Part shown: one piece after another, positions 22,906 through 35,030 of the stretch | How the letters are laid out: each line of letters opens with the position of its first letter | Numbering within the stretch: the first letter of the stretch is position 1 | Assembly: GCA_032622095.1 (NCBI GenBank) | Contig: CP136061.1 | Coordinates: 65,721,127 to 65,785,126, forward strand | DNA from: Siphonodentalium dalli | Lineage: Eukaryota; Mollusca; Scaphopoda; Gadilida; Siphonodentaliidae | DNA length: 64,000 nucleotides | Direction of reading: 5' to 3' | Position numbers and translations under genes: made by a program | The notes under the pieces: model-generated | Told to the model about the DNA's origin: nothing | The model's database searches: none | What the model saw: the letters and a program-made list of their open reading frames with translations, nothing else

Positions 22906-23226
22906 TATCATATTATCACTGCGATAGATCACTGCCACAATGATGGTACTTTGCGTACCGATACATCTATTTTTACGTATCGTCGGAACTATATTTAGTC
23001 ACCTATTATCTTATTTTGACCACCACAAGTTTGCAATAATGATAATGCTTTCGGTATTGATAAGAAGAATATGAACTGAGCCAGACATAGATAATTTTAT
23101 TCCTAAAACATAAGAACTTAGATCATGTCAGAAATCCTTACCAAATGTCATTGTGGCAGTGGTATCTCAGCGGAGCGATGGGGGATCACTCTGCCTATAT
23201 AGTTTGGCGCAACGTTTCAAACAATA

Positions 23227-23333
23227 CATATATGACTGGAGTTGCGGCTGACGCAGTTAAACGCATCCGATTTAAAACAGTTTTGAAATCGGTTGCGTTT
23301 ATCTGCGTCAGCCGCAGCACCAGTCATATATAC
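23227..23333. repeat. Hairpin with about 47-bp arms
   Basis: CATATATGACTGG..GCGGCTGACGCAG..AAACGCA..CCGATTT is matched in inverse by AAATCGG..TGCGTTT..CTGCGTCAGCCGC..CCAGTCATATATA, with few mismatches and an 11-nt loop. Partial copies of the arm occur at 23827-23850 and 24118-24150, so it is a dispersed repeat. Confidence 0.7.
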
Positions 23334-23599
23334 GTATGTCTTAATGTTGTGCCCGCGATCAGTTCATCATTAAGATATATATAACGTCATAGTGGGCTCG
23401 ATAGGCGTATACGGTACGCTATTATTGTGCATTACGTATTTTTATCACATGATTAGCACTATTTTCCGATGTAATATTCGAGCGTAATAGACACGTGTAA
23501 TGTCGTCGCGTGCAATGACGTCACGCTGCTCTTTGGGACAATGTTCGCTGGCTGCAGTTAATTGTTGTTCTTTTCGATAAAATTTTAGCAAGTATCTCA

Positions 23600-24245
23600 A
23601 ACTCGTTCTATTGAAACGTTGCGCATATAACCCGATAGCCGCAGGTCTGTGAAAGCAGCGTAAAGCAGCGTAAAGCCGCTCTCACAGCGTAAAGCCGCTC
23701 TCACAGACCTGCGGGTGGCGCATGTGGCCAATGCATGCGGCTATCAGGTTAGGCGCAAAGTTTCAATAGCAATGGTGATTTCACAGGGTTAATTAACAGC
23801 CGCAGGTATGTGAAAGCAGCTAAAAGTTTTGAAATCGGTTGCATTTAATGCAAAATCCTATCCAACAATATTTCAAATTCATGCACTTCAATATGTCATA
23901 TAATCCGAAAATTATTTTCCGCACGCGATGAGCATCGGCTCATAAGCAATGAATAAATGAAGACGAGGCGACCCTATGCACATTCAGCTTTACTTAAATG
24001 GTTATATATTACCATCTATTATTATATCATTTATTATATTGTTCAATGTACAACTATATATTAATATGTTTGCATACTGTCCTTATAAGGATGTTTTGCC
24101 TATTAAACTTATCTTTAACTGCGTCAGCCGCAACCCCAGTGATATATGTATATATGGTTTGAAACGTTGCGCCTATAAGCCGATAGCCCCATGCGTTGGT
24201 CGCATGCGTCAGCAGCATGTCTGTGAAAGCAGCTTAACATTGAAT
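23600..24245. repeat. Repeat W cluster with short tandem units
   Basis: Three or more copies of a block reading GAAACGTTGCGC, ATAACCCGATAGCC and CTGTGAAAGCAGC lie at about 23614-23660, 23745-23820 and 24160-24240. A local tandem GCGTAAAGCCGCTCTCACA unit lies at 23655-23710. An inverted copy is at 18606-18672. Confidence 0.55.
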
Positions 24246-24284
24246 ACATTTCACACTACACAGGGCCCATACAAGAGCGCGTAA

Positions 24285-25253
24285 GGGTGCATTTACATTG
24301 CTATAGAAATGTATATAGATCTGTATGAAGTCACGTGTCGCGCATTACTGTGATCACAACATGATTACCAATAGTGAACGCGCGCTGATCTGTACTCTGG
24401 TAATTGACAATTCACTGCGAGACGTGTCAGTTTAGGCCAGACATGAAAATGTATCAACTATCAGCAGATAACAGCGATTTGGTATGTGCCGCATGTATTT
24501 AAAGTGTATCCTTATACCACTTGATAATGGTTCGAAGAAAGAATGAAAATCATGCAGTTACCCTACAACACCCTTTATTTGACCAAATGTAGTAAAATTT
24601 TCAACTGATGACAATTCCAATGACAATGTTAACCAATGTAGGACAATATTGTTTTCTTAAATTACATGCAGTTTTTATATATAGCTGTTAGACAATAAAT
24701 ATGATGATGATGACTGGCCACGGGGAGGGACCAGGACACAATCTTTCCAAGTGTTGGACATTTCCAACATTACATCCGCCCCTATGATAAGGTTGGAAAA
24801 TTTCCAGCTGATGGCCATTCCAGTCCAAAATTTTGATAAAAAGTAGGAAATTATGCAAATATTGGCCCGAAAACAATACCCCCCCCCCCCAAATAAAATG
24901 TTTGAAAATCAAACTACAAGATCATTTTTAATCTATTGTTGGTTTGGAAATTACAACTAATGTTGTGTCAGGTATGAAATATCCAACCGTTGAACAAGTT
25001 GCCACGTCCGTGTTCAATATTCGAAATACACGGTTTGAAATGACAACGAAAACATTCGCCAAGCCCGAGTAACAATTAATCAAAACTGATTTGCCTGTCG
25101 CAATATATGGGCGTTGACCGTGACGTGTAGCGGTCACGATTTTTGCTCACACGAACTAATACCGTTTTCTTTCTGTGTGCAGTTCTATATCAACCCGTTT
25201 ACACTGTCTGCGTGTAGATCTGTGTACATTTCTATAGCAATGTAAATGCACCC
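24285..25253. mobile_element. Harbinger-like MITE with TAA target duplication
   Basis: Terminal inverted repeats GGGTGCATTTACATTGCTAT (24285) and ATAGCAATGTAAATGCACCC (25234-25253), extended by AGAAATGTA and an AGATCT core, with TAA on both sides (24282-24284, 25254-25256). A TWA duplication with GG(G)-starting ends is typical of PIF/Harbinger. The 969-bp interior has no transposase. It includes a segment at 24715-24840 (TGTTGGACATTTCCAAC) resembling 14250-14330, and C12 at 24879-24890. Confidence 0.7.
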
Positions 25254-25347
25254 TAAGACAGCTCTGGAAAATACTAATACACCACCCATTCACTCTTCAC
25301 TTGAAGTAAAACAAATTCGGACTGATACACCAAGTATAACAGTTTAA

Positions 25348-25756
25348 AGATGCATAATCCTAATTAACGCTCCCAAATTACTATTTCTTTGGTTTCGGTG
25401 TAAACATTATTTGATTAGAGTAGAGGAACCAACCCATCAAAGCTTAGAGTGATCAGATATCGATTTTTGAAGTTTGTTATTTCTCGAGATGTGCAATTAT
25501 TTTTGGCCCAGATGTATAACTCTAAAATCAAGTGGTAATACGGCCAAATTTCGCGATACTCAAGTGATAATACGGCCATATTTCGTTGAAGAAAACGTTG
25601 ATAAATAATACGTTTTGTGCAATTTGATACCATAGTTTACAGTGGTTAGCATTATTTTGTTGTAATTAATCGATTCTGATAACTAAAGCGTATTTTGAAG
25701 GAATGTTGTTGTTGTAACTTGATGATATTAGGACCGTCTGATCGGATTGAGTACCT
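25348..25756. mobile_element. MITE family A copy
   Basis: TTAA at 25344-25347 and 25757-25760. Same internal blocks as the 3797 and 27808 copies; right end GTCTGATCGGATTGAGTACC. The left terminus has diverged to AGATGCATAATCC. Confidence 0.75.
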
Positions 25757-25760
25757 TTAA

Positions 25761-26154
25761 CTGTTGGACATTTCGTCTATAAACATCACATTATGAAAAG
25801 TCGCGAATTTCCAACTATATAATTATGGCCTTGTGTGTATATTAATATTTCCAAATCGGGGAAATACGTAGTTAACATTTGGCCGCAAACCACATAATTC
25901 GGACTTCCTATGTCGTTGCAGATATAAATAAATCACGAAAATAGCAGACTCATAAACCAGACAACGAGAAGCATATTAAATATCATATAAGAAATGAACG
26001 GCGCGGTTTCAATGTGGTCATGGGATTTTGACCGCGAGAAAAATTCAGCAAACTGCATGAACCCCACATTGAATCCGCTGTTAATTATTTATATTTATAT
26101 ACTTAAATTCATAATGAACTAGGATTGTCTGTCTTTGCCACTATTTATTCAACT
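25761..26154. other. Non-coding stretch
   Basis: No gene or element boundary recognised. Confidence 0.3.
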
Positions 26155-26158
26155 TTAA

Positions 26159-26432
26159 ATGTACTCAATACGATCAGACGCTCCTAAATTTCTATTTCTT
26201 TGGCTTCGGGGGTAAAAATTATTTGATTCGAGTCGAGGAACCACCAATCAAAGCTCAGAGTGATCAGATATCGATTTTTGAAGTTTGTTAATTTCTCGAG
26301 ATGTGGCCCAGAAACACGTGGTCAAACGGACAAATTGCGGATGAAGGTGGATAACTCTAAAATCAAGTGGTTATTATTACCACTTGATTTTAGAGTTATC
26401 CATCTTCATCCGCAATTTATCAGGGGGGGGGC
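26159..26432. mobile_element. MITE family A, partial copy with internal hairpin
   Basis: Left end TGTACTCAATACGATCAGAC follows TTAA at 26155-26158. In place of the right half, the segment GGATAACTCTAAAATCAAGT is followed after a short loop by its complement (26345-26415), forming a hairpin. A similar arrangement is at 28650-28720, so a foldback subfamily exists. Ends in G9 at 26423-26431. Confidence 0.65.
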
Positions 26433-26507
26433 GTGTCTACCGTAACGCTACATATGGGGAAATCGGAAGCGATATTAGGTGTATGTAAATATAATTAAAT
26501 GTTCACT

Positions 26508-27602
26508 TCATAATCCTACCCACCCCGGGTAGAAGAAATCTGATATCGGAGTTCGCCCATAATCACGCTTGAGTTCCGTGTTATTTCTCACGTGATTTTT
26601 GTGATACAGAGTCACGCCTCCGGTCAGCCAGCCGACCCACCAACCGAAAGAACCAACGCTCATAATGGTGTGATTGCACATTGTCAAAACAGCCATGTCT
26701 AAAACACCGTTATTATTATTCCTAATGAGTTTCATGTTATTTTTTATGATGAGGTTTTTCTCTGTCCATTTTTTGTCGTCTGAAGCAAGAATGAATATCA
26801 CGTTCCCAAACTGTTTTTCCATCCAATCAAATGCTTTAAGAAAATATTGTTTTTCCGGAACGACGAATCCCTTCCATTTGTATTTTGCCACCATGTCCCC
26901 ACGTCTGACGTGAACACCAACATACGTCACATTACGTCCTGTCGTAGCGCTCACATTTTGCGTCAGATAATTGAATATTCCCCTGGCGTTTGTGACATAT
27001 TGATCATTAAACACAAATTGCTTCCTCAAATCGGCTTCAACTTCCTTGAAATATTTCCAGGATTGGAAATAGCCACTAAGCAGATAACAGTTACTCTGGT
27101 TTCTTGGCAATTCAAAAAGTTTTTTGTTGAAATCAAACGGTCGCCCAGAAATTTTGGTATAGTTATGGCACATGTCAGTGCTGTTTAAGATAGTAGTGGT
27201 GGTTGAAACTCCTTTGAAGATTTTGAAAATATCATCTCCTGCGTCCATCACAATTTGGAATCCGTTTCTAGATGATATACCGAACAATACCGCGTACTGG
27301 AATAAATGGTTTCCAAACCGACCAAGCTTTTCTGAGCATATCATGGGTGTCCCGGGTATATTTGTGTTAACTGCGTCGGAACTGGGTTTTGTTGGTATAT
27401 TTGAACTTTGGTTTCTCTTGTATATAGTTGCATCTTGTATTAATTTGAAGTACTTCTGAAATCGTGGATCTTCTTCTAGCTCTCGGTGCAGGAAAATAAG
27501 ACTTAACATTGATAGAGCCACAAGTACCGTCACTGAAAAAGAAGACAAAAGATAAAACAGATGTGTTTTTTTTAAAAGTAATTCGAAAATGAAGCACTTC
27601 AT
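26508..27602 (-). CDS. Galactoside alpha-1,2-fucosyltransferase-like (GT11)
   Basis: An intact 364-codon frame for a GT11 enzyme, which moves fucose from GDP-fucose to the 2-position of terminal galactose in glycan chains in the Golgi. The layout is type II: a short N-terminus, a hydrophobic anchor at about residues 16-38, a stem to about 85, then the catalytic domain. Family motifs seen: GRFGNHLFQYA (94-104), GYFQSW (177-182), GVHVRRGDM (229-237, the GDP-fucose-binding HXRRXD motif), FILASDD (270-276), and MSVGSFGWWVGWL (314-326). The C-terminal FYPGW is also typical. Eight N-glycosylation sequons fit a lumenal enzyme. Length is near that of FUT1/FUT2. The start is uncertain: a strong acceptor (TTGTCTTCTTTTTCAG) inside the first codons at 27533 could mean that residues 1-23 are intronic and the true N-terminus comes from an upstream exon. 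MITE A copies flank the gene on both sides. No canonical AATAAA seen close downstream. Confidence 0.88.
   Translation of the reverse strand: MKCFIFELLLKKTHLFYLLSSFSVTVLVALSMLSLIFLHRELEEDPRFQKYFKLIQDATIYKRNQSSNIPTKPSSDAVNTNIPGTPMICSEKLGRFGNHLFQYAVLFGISSRNGFQIVMDAGDDIFKIFKGVSTTTTILNSTDMCHNYTKISGRPFDFNKKLFELPRNQSNCYLLSGYFQSWKYFKEVEADLRKQFVFNDQYVTNARGIFNYLTQNVSATTGRNVTYVGVHVRRGDMVAKYKWKGFVVPEKQYFLKAFDWMEKQFGNVIFILASDDKKWTEKNLIIKNNMKLIRNNNNGVLDMAVLTMCNHTIMSVGSFGWWVGWLTGGVTLYHKNHVRNNTELKRDYGRTPISDFFYPGWVGL
27533..27560 (-). promoter_or_regulatory. Candidate splice acceptor inside the GT11 frame
   Basis: The minus strand has a long pyrimidine tract ending TTTTTCAG just before TGACGG. If used, the coding exon begins at 27532 in the middle of the predicted membrane anchor. 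Confidence 0.35.
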
Positions 27603-27807
27603 GTATGATTGATTTAACCATTCTATACTAAATACTAATTGACGAGTAGTTATCTAAGGAAAAGTTCACATAATAACAAACGGCCATATGTTGTCTGCTG
27701 TTATTTCCTGGACATCCATCGAAATAGATAACAGACCATTTTGATGTCTATTTTTATAACTTGGTGGGAGAATGAGCCGAGAATCCATTTAATAAAGAAA
27801 GGATTAA

Positions 27808-28231
27808 AGGTACTCAGTCCGATCAGACGCTCCTAAATTACTATTTCTTTGATTTCGGGGTGAAAAATATTTTATTCGAGTCGAGGAACCCACCCCATCA
27901 AAGCTCAGAATGAGATATGTAATAATACGTGCCCCAGGAACGCGTGGTCAAACGGAGAGTCTCGGACAAAATTGCGGATGAAGATGGATAACTCTAACAT
28001 TAAGTGGTAATACGGTCAAATTTCGTGATACTTTAGTGATAATACGGTCATATTTTGTTGAACAAAATGTTGATAAATATCAAGTTTTGGGTAATTTGAT
28101 ACCATTGTTGACTGTGTTTAGCATTATTTTGTTGCAATAAATCTATTCTGATAACTAAAGCGTATTTTGAAGAAATGTTGTTGTTGTTGTATCTAGATGG
28201 TATGGGGGTCGTCTGATCGGATTGAGTACCT
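27808..28231. mobile_element. MITE family A, best-preserved copy
   Basis: TTAA at 27804-27807 and 28232-28235. Ends are AGGTACTCAGTCCGATCAGA and TCTGATCGGATTGAGTACCT, 20-bp near-perfect inverted repeats. The 424-bp interior has no coding frame. TTAA duplication suggests mobilisation by a piggyBac- or Kolobok-type transposase. Confidence 0.8.
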
Positions 28232-28497
28232 TTAATATTTTAATCTTGTATGCACTATCCAGTTGGTAGCTATATTAGATAGTATATACTCCTTGGTGGG
28301 TGATTTTTAGACATTGCGTTTAACGTGTGCATGCTGTCTTATTATCTCAACATCCTTACGCAAATGAATGACTGGACATTTATGCAGGGCGTTTCTGTGT
28401 CCGTCGGCTACTTTTATAATAAAATCTAGACAGCTCCTATGCATATTTTAGAATTGAATAGGAGAAACCATTCAGGAGTACATGAACTTCAATACTT

Positions 28498-28730
28498 CAA
28501 ATGTACTCAATACGATCAGACGTAAAAAATATTTGATTCGAGTCGAGGAACCCACCCATCAAAGCTCAGAGTGATTAGATATCGATGTTTGAAGTGCAAT
28601 TTCTATTGTTTGTGGACCAGAAGCACGTGGTCAAACGGACGAAGGTGCGGATGAAGATGGATAACTCTAAACTCAAGTAGTTATTATTACCACTTGATTT
28701 TAGATTTTAGTTATCCAGCTTTTCCACCTC
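28498..28730. mobile_element. MITE family A, deleted copy with hairpin
   Basis: Starts TGTACTCAATACGATCAGAC, then jumps to TTTGATTCGAGTCGAGGA with the AACGCTCC..GGCTTCGG block deleted. Ends in an inverted TAACTCTAAA..TTTAGTTA pair as in the 26159 copy. No right terminus. Confidence 0.65.
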
Positions 28731-29795
28731 ATATTGTTATAAATTCGACCGAATTTCGTTCCGAAACAAGCTAGGATACATGTATGGACCAATGAAAGTG
28801 GAGCTTCACGTCATCAATAAAATAAAGGCAAGAGCATCAGGGGCAGGGCCTCGTTGGAAATGTGAGTGACATTTTGATATTCATGCCATTACTTTCCAGA
28901 AGAAACGTCTATACTTTTTGGAAACGTTTTCTAAAGATGCGTTATTTTTGTTATGCTACTCTTGGGAATTGAATTGCAAGAAATAACTCGTGTTATATAC
29001 AGTTCTAGGTGTGTTTTCTTAAAACATTACAATATAACGTTATAAACGGAATCGAAAATCGAGTTATATATCTAACATATTCTCCACAGACCACCGATTA
29101 GGAAATATCGGGAATCTGAAAATCGTTTTAGTTCAAATGACGTATTATATGTATATATTGACGAGGTATGTATCAAAAACATAATATGGACACCATCTTA
29201 ATTCGACCAAAAAAAAGAAAGAAAATAAACCTTATCTACGTCAGTTGCACCAATAGTATAGCAACTACAGTCTATAGCAGTCACATTTTGGACATGTCGA
29301 CCGAAGGTTAAAGATGTTTTCAGGTTTCAAATATATTTTCCAACATTTTATCAAGCTTATAGATCATAGCGTTCGTTAGTTCGATACTACCTAAACTATT
29401 CATGACCAGTCTGTCAACAAGTTGATCCTCGCATCAACCCATACAAAGTTTGATCTTCCACTAGAGATGTCAGAGTAAAATAGCTTTATAATGTCTAATT
29501 AGTATGTCAACCAGTTCATCAGTCAGCATCAACCCATACCAAGTTTGATCTTCCGTCGGATATACATTTAACCACATGCCAACAAGCAGTCTCGAATGCC
29601 CTGGCTTATTTTCCCATTTATTGGGTGACTAATGAATTTAATAATCTGAATTCGTTAATACTATATTCTGATAGCCTACTTGATTAAGTCAGTAGCACAC
29701 CAGAGAAGCAGTCTTTGTTGTGGTACCAGTTACTTCTGTGTTCATGCATTTCAGTCAAAGAAGCACCCCTTCTGCATGTGCAGAATGACCTAGGT
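28731..29795. other. Non-coding stretch with a local duplication
   Basis: Two diverged units near 29405-29470 and 29495-29560 share TCAACCCATAC(A/C)AAGTTTGATCTTCC, each preceded by GTC(A)ACAAG/CAGTT text. No gene recognised. Confidence 0.35.
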
Positions 29796-29945
29796 TAGGA
29801 TAGGATAGGATAATTTTATTTACAATATACACACATGGAAAGTACAATTACAAATAAATATAATATTGATAGACTATACATGTATATTGCTAGGGGTGAT
29901 ATAGTCATGACTGACTGTCTTCCTATCACCCCTATCACCTTGTAG
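29796..29945 (-). repeat. Probable LINE 3' tail
   Basis: On the minus strand the sequence ends AATAAAATTATCCTATCC with repeated ATCCT units, the form of CR1-like LINE 3' ends with a terminal microsatellite. Upstream is a GGGGTGATAG..CTATCACCCC pair. No coding part remains. Confidence 0.35.
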
Positions 29946-31127
29946 GTTTTTTATTTATTTATAGCATATAGATGGTATTTTTTTTATTGACGTTAATATA
30001 TGTTGATAAATGTATATTTTCCACAGATCATCTGTCATAAGATATGTCGGCCATGTTCCTCCGAAAGGCATTGGAAGCAAAGGTTGTTACTTACCTTACG
30101 ATCCCATATACAACATGTATGACTTGGGGGAATAACAACTTAACTAATGGTCTTTATATGGTTCTAATAGTATAAATACGTTGCTTTTTTTTTGCAATTA
30201 AAACATGTTAAAAACTGTTACAGATACTGTACATGGGCTTTAAAAGTCTTGATAAAAGCAAATTTAGTTGAAGCCTATTCGATCACTCATGACCCACCCG
30301 TAATACCTTCAAAAGAATTGTTACAACCCCCTCCCCCCACCCTGATTGGAACAGCAATTAACCCTTTGTAGTGAAGTTTGAATATTGTGGTGTGGTCTGA
30401 AAAATGACACAATATTAAAGGTGAATTCCCTGCTTGGCGTAAGTGAATTTTTTTTTTTGGCATAAAAATTTACCCCAATCTGTCATATTTGGAGAAAGTT
30501 GATTACCTGGTATTTATAATTATATTGAGAACAGTATACACTAAAACGTTTGCACTAATGCCTATATGTGGAAAACATTTAAAGATTGTAACCTTAATTG
30601 GAAATTTAGCGGCTTTCCATTCTATTGTCCATGATTCTGCAATTAATTCAGAGTGATAATAAGCTCGTTTGTCAATATACACGTTAGAGTTATTCCTTCT
30701 TTCTTACTGGGTGACCCTGGTTAAAGAATAGTATGGGATATTTCGGGACATTGGCTCCATTTCGGTGTCGCTGGCCAAATGAACCACTGTCGGGTGTACC
30801 CGGTGTTGTACGGGTAAAGTGTGGCGAAATTAAAATTTTAAAAGTTACACTGGTTATTCGTTGTTCTCGCTCTTCGATCGTTTCTATATGTCATGTACAT
30901 GTATTGGTGTAGCCCGAAGCATACTCAGTCGATAATCTCTATCTGCGGTTGATCACTGAGCTCTCCTTGCTCGCACTTAATTATCTTGCCTTTACAGAAG
31001 ATTTGGATAAGCTTCTCTTCTTGTAGCCCGCATCTCGACAGAATATCTAAATTACACATAGAGCGTGTCGATAAGGCCTACAAATTAAAATATAAAGAGC
31101 GTAATTGTCGTTTTTGTCCAGATAAGG
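29946..31127. other. Non-coding stretch
   Basis: No gene recognised. TATAAAGAGCGTAATTGTCG at 31091-31110, just before the next element, is a copy of the AAAGAGCGTT motif repeat whose other part resumes at 33245. Confidence 0.35.
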
Positions 31128-33244
31128 TACACTCTTATGACTAATGTGTAGGCTTTCTATACAAAATGTGTAGCCCTGCTACACAATCATTATTCAATTT
31201 TGATCTTAAACATATTTGTGTAGTATATGTGTAGTTTCATATTCGTACACATATTGTGTAACAATTTTTACACATAAATGGGTAAATTTTTACACATTTA
31301 TACACAACTGTGTGTATAAAATCAACACATATCCCTTACACATTTTGTGTAGGTTCTTACACACACAGTTCGTAGACAAGAAATGCAAGTTCAGTAGTCC
31401 GACCTGTGGGTATAGTATTAAAGATATATGCAGATTTATATGTTAAAACTTTCATGGCGCATAGTGGGATGTAGTATTTTGTTCTGTACTGTGAGTTTTT
31501 GCTTTGAATGAACAAACCAGGGTCGAGGCGAGGATTGCATAATATTAATATTATTACAACAATCATAACAAGAGTCTATACGCAGTACACTCTTAGAACC
31601 AGAAGTCCTTCAGAGAACACAAAAAGGTTCTTCACCTTGTCACAATAGGAGCACCTTATTTGGTGCTTCAAAGGACCCCATCATAAGGTTCTACTGAAGA
31701 TCCATATCATAAGGTTCAACAGAAGAACCCCAAGATGGTTCTTAAGGGAACCATAATATGAACATGGTTCTTCAGGGAACCTTTATAAGAACCCCAGATA
31801 GTACTTCGGATGATACAATCATAAGGGTCACACGAGGTTTCTTCAGAGAAACAGGGTTCTTAAGGGAACCATACAGAACAGGAACAGAACCCCAACAGAG
31901 AACTTCAGAGAACCTGTAAGATGGAATAGAGTATGTTTGCGCTCTTGCGTATATCGCGACGTTCAGTACACTTTGAGGTGTTTTATAATAACTAATAGAT
32001 TGTCATAATATTGAAGCATTTGGGGAATGATATATACAAGGCAGCTTATACCTACACATTCCATATACAATTAGCTTAATTTTGGTGTGATTCATATTCT
32101 TGAATACACGAAGGTGGTGAATTCGTCTGCACTTTAACATATATTTGTGTGTATTTTACGATTATCACACGAGGGTTCTTCAGAGAACCTTTCATATATC
32201 AGAACAGGGTTCTTAAGGGAACCATAATCTATCCCAACATGGTTCTTTAGAGAACCTTTATAAGAACTCCAGATGGAATAGCGTACGATGATAATATAGT
32301 ATGTTTTCGCTCTTACGTATATCGCGACATTCCGTAAACTTCTTTAATGGTCCGAGTGCACTGCCTGTGGGTTTTACCCTTAGATAGCAAGTTTTGGCTC
32401 AATCGGTCGAGCTGTTTTCGAGTCTATAAAGGACACACACACGGACGTCTCAAAATATATAGTAGATTACTCACCATTTTTGGTTAGTAGTAGGCCTACA
32501 TTATTTGCTTTATATAGGCTACGCGTAAAAGTATGCATTATATAATGCTGAAAAGTGTGCAGTACACACTACTCTGCATTACTTGAGAAAATGTAATGCA
32601 CTGCAATGCATTACTATTATACATTACTATTCCCCAAACCCTGCGAACAAACACATACTCCTCCTTTCTCTCTGGTTGATGTTTTATTCATGTTAATCAC
32701 TCAATTCGGCTCCATGGCACATGTAACAACTGCATTATTGTTTGGTCATGAACCCTTCAGCATCCAAGAGAACCCTAGTTACACACCGACGAACCCTATC
32801 GATTACAGAGAACCTTTTCTGACACCGAGGAACCTATGGGTTCTTACAGAGAACCCTTGAGTTCTTCAAAGAACCCCAAAGAACCCTTATTTCTTAGAGT
32901 GTAATCGCCATGAAAGTTTTAACAAATAAATCCTCATATACTATTAATACTATACCCACACATTGGAATTCCGAACTTACATCCTTGTCTAAGATCGCTG
33001 TAGATTGTATTCCAAAAAATATACTCAAACAATATGGCCGTCACGTAGCAGACTGTGAAACTGAAGGCATCGCAATGCGCATGCTCGACGTTCTTACACA
33101 ATTGCGTATAACAAAATATACACATTATGTGTAGAACGGCACTGGTCAATGTATTTGTATGTAAAACTACACATTGCTATGTGTATTAACCGGGTTTACA
33201 CATTTGATGTGTAATCGTTTCTACACATTAGTTATAAGAGTGTA
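31128..33244. mobile_element. Foldback element, TACACTCTTATGACTAATGT ends
   Basis: Ends TACACTCTTATGACTAATGT and ACATTAGTTATAAGAGTGTA. Inverted arms extend to about 31460 and 32905; for example GGGTATAGTATTAA and GTTAAAACTTTCATGGCG on the left have their complements on the right. Arms are packed with TACACA..TGTGTAG motifs in both orientations. The element splits a run of ATAAAGAGCG repeats (31091 and 33249). A second element lies inside. No transposase. Confidence 0.7.
31586..32903. mobile_element. Nested element with GGTTCTT/AAGAACC arrays
   Basis: Terminal inverted repeats TACACTCTTAGAA (31586-31598) and TTCTTAGAGTGTA (32891-32903). The interior has many palindromic GGTTCTT(C/A)AGAGAACC-like units at 31625-31920, 32165-32275 and 32750-32890. 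It also holds a LINE-tail-like segment (TTTTGGCTCAATCGGTCGAG) near 32390. Non-coding. Shares its first 10 bp with the element it sits in. Confidence 0.65.
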
Positions 33245-33360
33245 AAAGATAAAGAGCGTTCACGGAGTTTCTGTTCGTATGTGATTCCGCACAGATAAAG
33301 AGCGTTAAAGTCGTTGTTTGTCCCGATAAGGTAAAGATAAAGAGCGTTTATTGTGTCGTT
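33245..33360. repeat. ATAAAGAGCGTT motif repeats
   Basis: GATAAAGAGCGTT occurs at 33248, 33294 and 33336, alternating with GTCCCGATAAGGTAAA-type sequence; the last two are duplicated at 35517 and 35559. Confidence 0.6.
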
Positions 33361-33948
33361 TATATGTTCGGTAAATTAGGTAATGCGGATTTGACCTCGT
33401 GTCGTCAAAATGTGACGCCGAGCAGATTCCGGACCGAGACCATGCAAGTTACTCAGAGAGCCGAAATACATATCCATGGCACATCGATGCAGAAATGATG
33501 ACGCCTATAAGGAACATACATAGAGCGAGACACACATTGGCATTTATATATTAGATGTACACATATTAACTGCCTATTGCAGGGGGGGGGGGGTCGGAAG
33601 AAAATTACAGTATACAAGGACCGGGTGGTGGGTGTCCCCGGGCCCGGAATGCAGATTTTTTCGGATGTCATGCAATTTTTCCCCAAAATCATTTCTAAGA
33701 CAAATTACAGCTTCAAAATGAATTGAAACAATCAGATTCATATAGTAGTGCATGCTATAGCCTTATACAAGTGAGGGGGCTCTATATTTTATTTTTTTGT
33801 CCACAATTTCTCCCTTTAACAGTTGAAACCATGGGGTGGGTCCGGTTTTGGTCGAGGAAAAAAATTGCAATGAAAAAAAAATCCATTCTCGTCTTTTCTC
33901 ATAGTTTATCATGGCTTTTTAAAACTTATTAAAAATAGAGGATACCTG

Positions 33949-34103
33949 CGTGTTTTGAGTGAATACCGGAAGTATCTCATGAGTGGTCACAATGAGATAC
34001 TGGAATCATCACGAGTGGCCTTTAGGCCCCCCCCCCCCAGTGATGATTCCAGTATCTCACTGTGACTACGAATGAGGTAATTCCGGTATTCACTCAAAAC
34101 ACG
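33949..34103. repeat. Hairpin with 64-bp arms and poly-C loop
   Basis: CGTGTTTTGAGTGAATACCGG and GATACTGGAATCATCAC in the left arm have their complements in the right (GTGATGATTCCAGTATC, TCACTCAAAACACG); the loop contains C12. Repeated at 36175-36331 with a C14 loop. Confidence 0.8.
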
Positions 34104-34929
34104 AAGTTTTTCATTTTATTATACGCGCTATTTACTAAAATAGATCGAGGAATTAATTCAAAATCGAACTGATTCCGATCCACATCGGCAATACAATTTC
34201 TGCACAACAAACAGAGAGACCACGTGGTTCAATAAAATACTGTCGATAACTCAGAATACACATGCTTCAAATCAGATAACAATATCAGATAACTTTATTT
34301 CAAATATACCAACTTACTTGCTTGTGTACTATTAGCAATGTGGCATTGCATGTTTGTCACTTATTGACACAAAATCGTTATTTGAAGGTTTTTAAATGCT
34401 GAGGTGGGACAAATTGTATAGTATCAATCTCAGAGCATCTAATTTTCAAAATTTTCCGGGGAGGCCCCCCTGACCCCCTCCCGTACTATCCCCCTTCGGC
34501 ATCTCCTGCTGGGATACTACTCGCCTCGACATTTTGTAGGAGAGCTACTCGCCACTCGCCTAGAATGATTTTAAGGGGAGCTCATCGTTGCTCACCAGTG
34601 ATTTCCCACATGGAGAGGACTGGAACTGTGTTTATTTAATCAAATTGATGGTGTTTTTACTTTACACATGCACATATTTTAACCAATTGCTAATAATGGA
34701 CACAACTATCCCGTTAAAGTGGGTATTTTACCTTTATAACCATAAATATTTGGGTTTTTAAAGGTTTTGTCACTGGTTTTGTTGGCATATTTTTCAGCCA
34801 TGTGCTTTGTTTATTTTTTGTGGGTGTACTTGATCAGCGTTCTCTCAGTTCCGGTGCAGACACAATGAGAGACCCTTACCCTGCCAACAACACATTATTT
34901 AGTAGAATTTACAAGATTTTCATCAATTT

Positions 34930-35030
34930 TGTGGGTGGGTGTCCCAGACCTGGGTGGAGAAAACTTACGGTCCCGGGTGGGTGTCCCAGACCTGGGTGAA
35001 AAAAACTTACGTTCCCGGGGTGGTGGGTCC
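34930..35030. repeat. 47-bp tandem, two and a half units
   Basis: GTGGGTGTCCCAGACCTGGG followed by an AAAACTTACG(G/T)(T)CCCGGG block, repeated; also at 37158-37255 in the second duplication copy. GC-rich within AT-rich surroundings. Confidence 0.7.
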
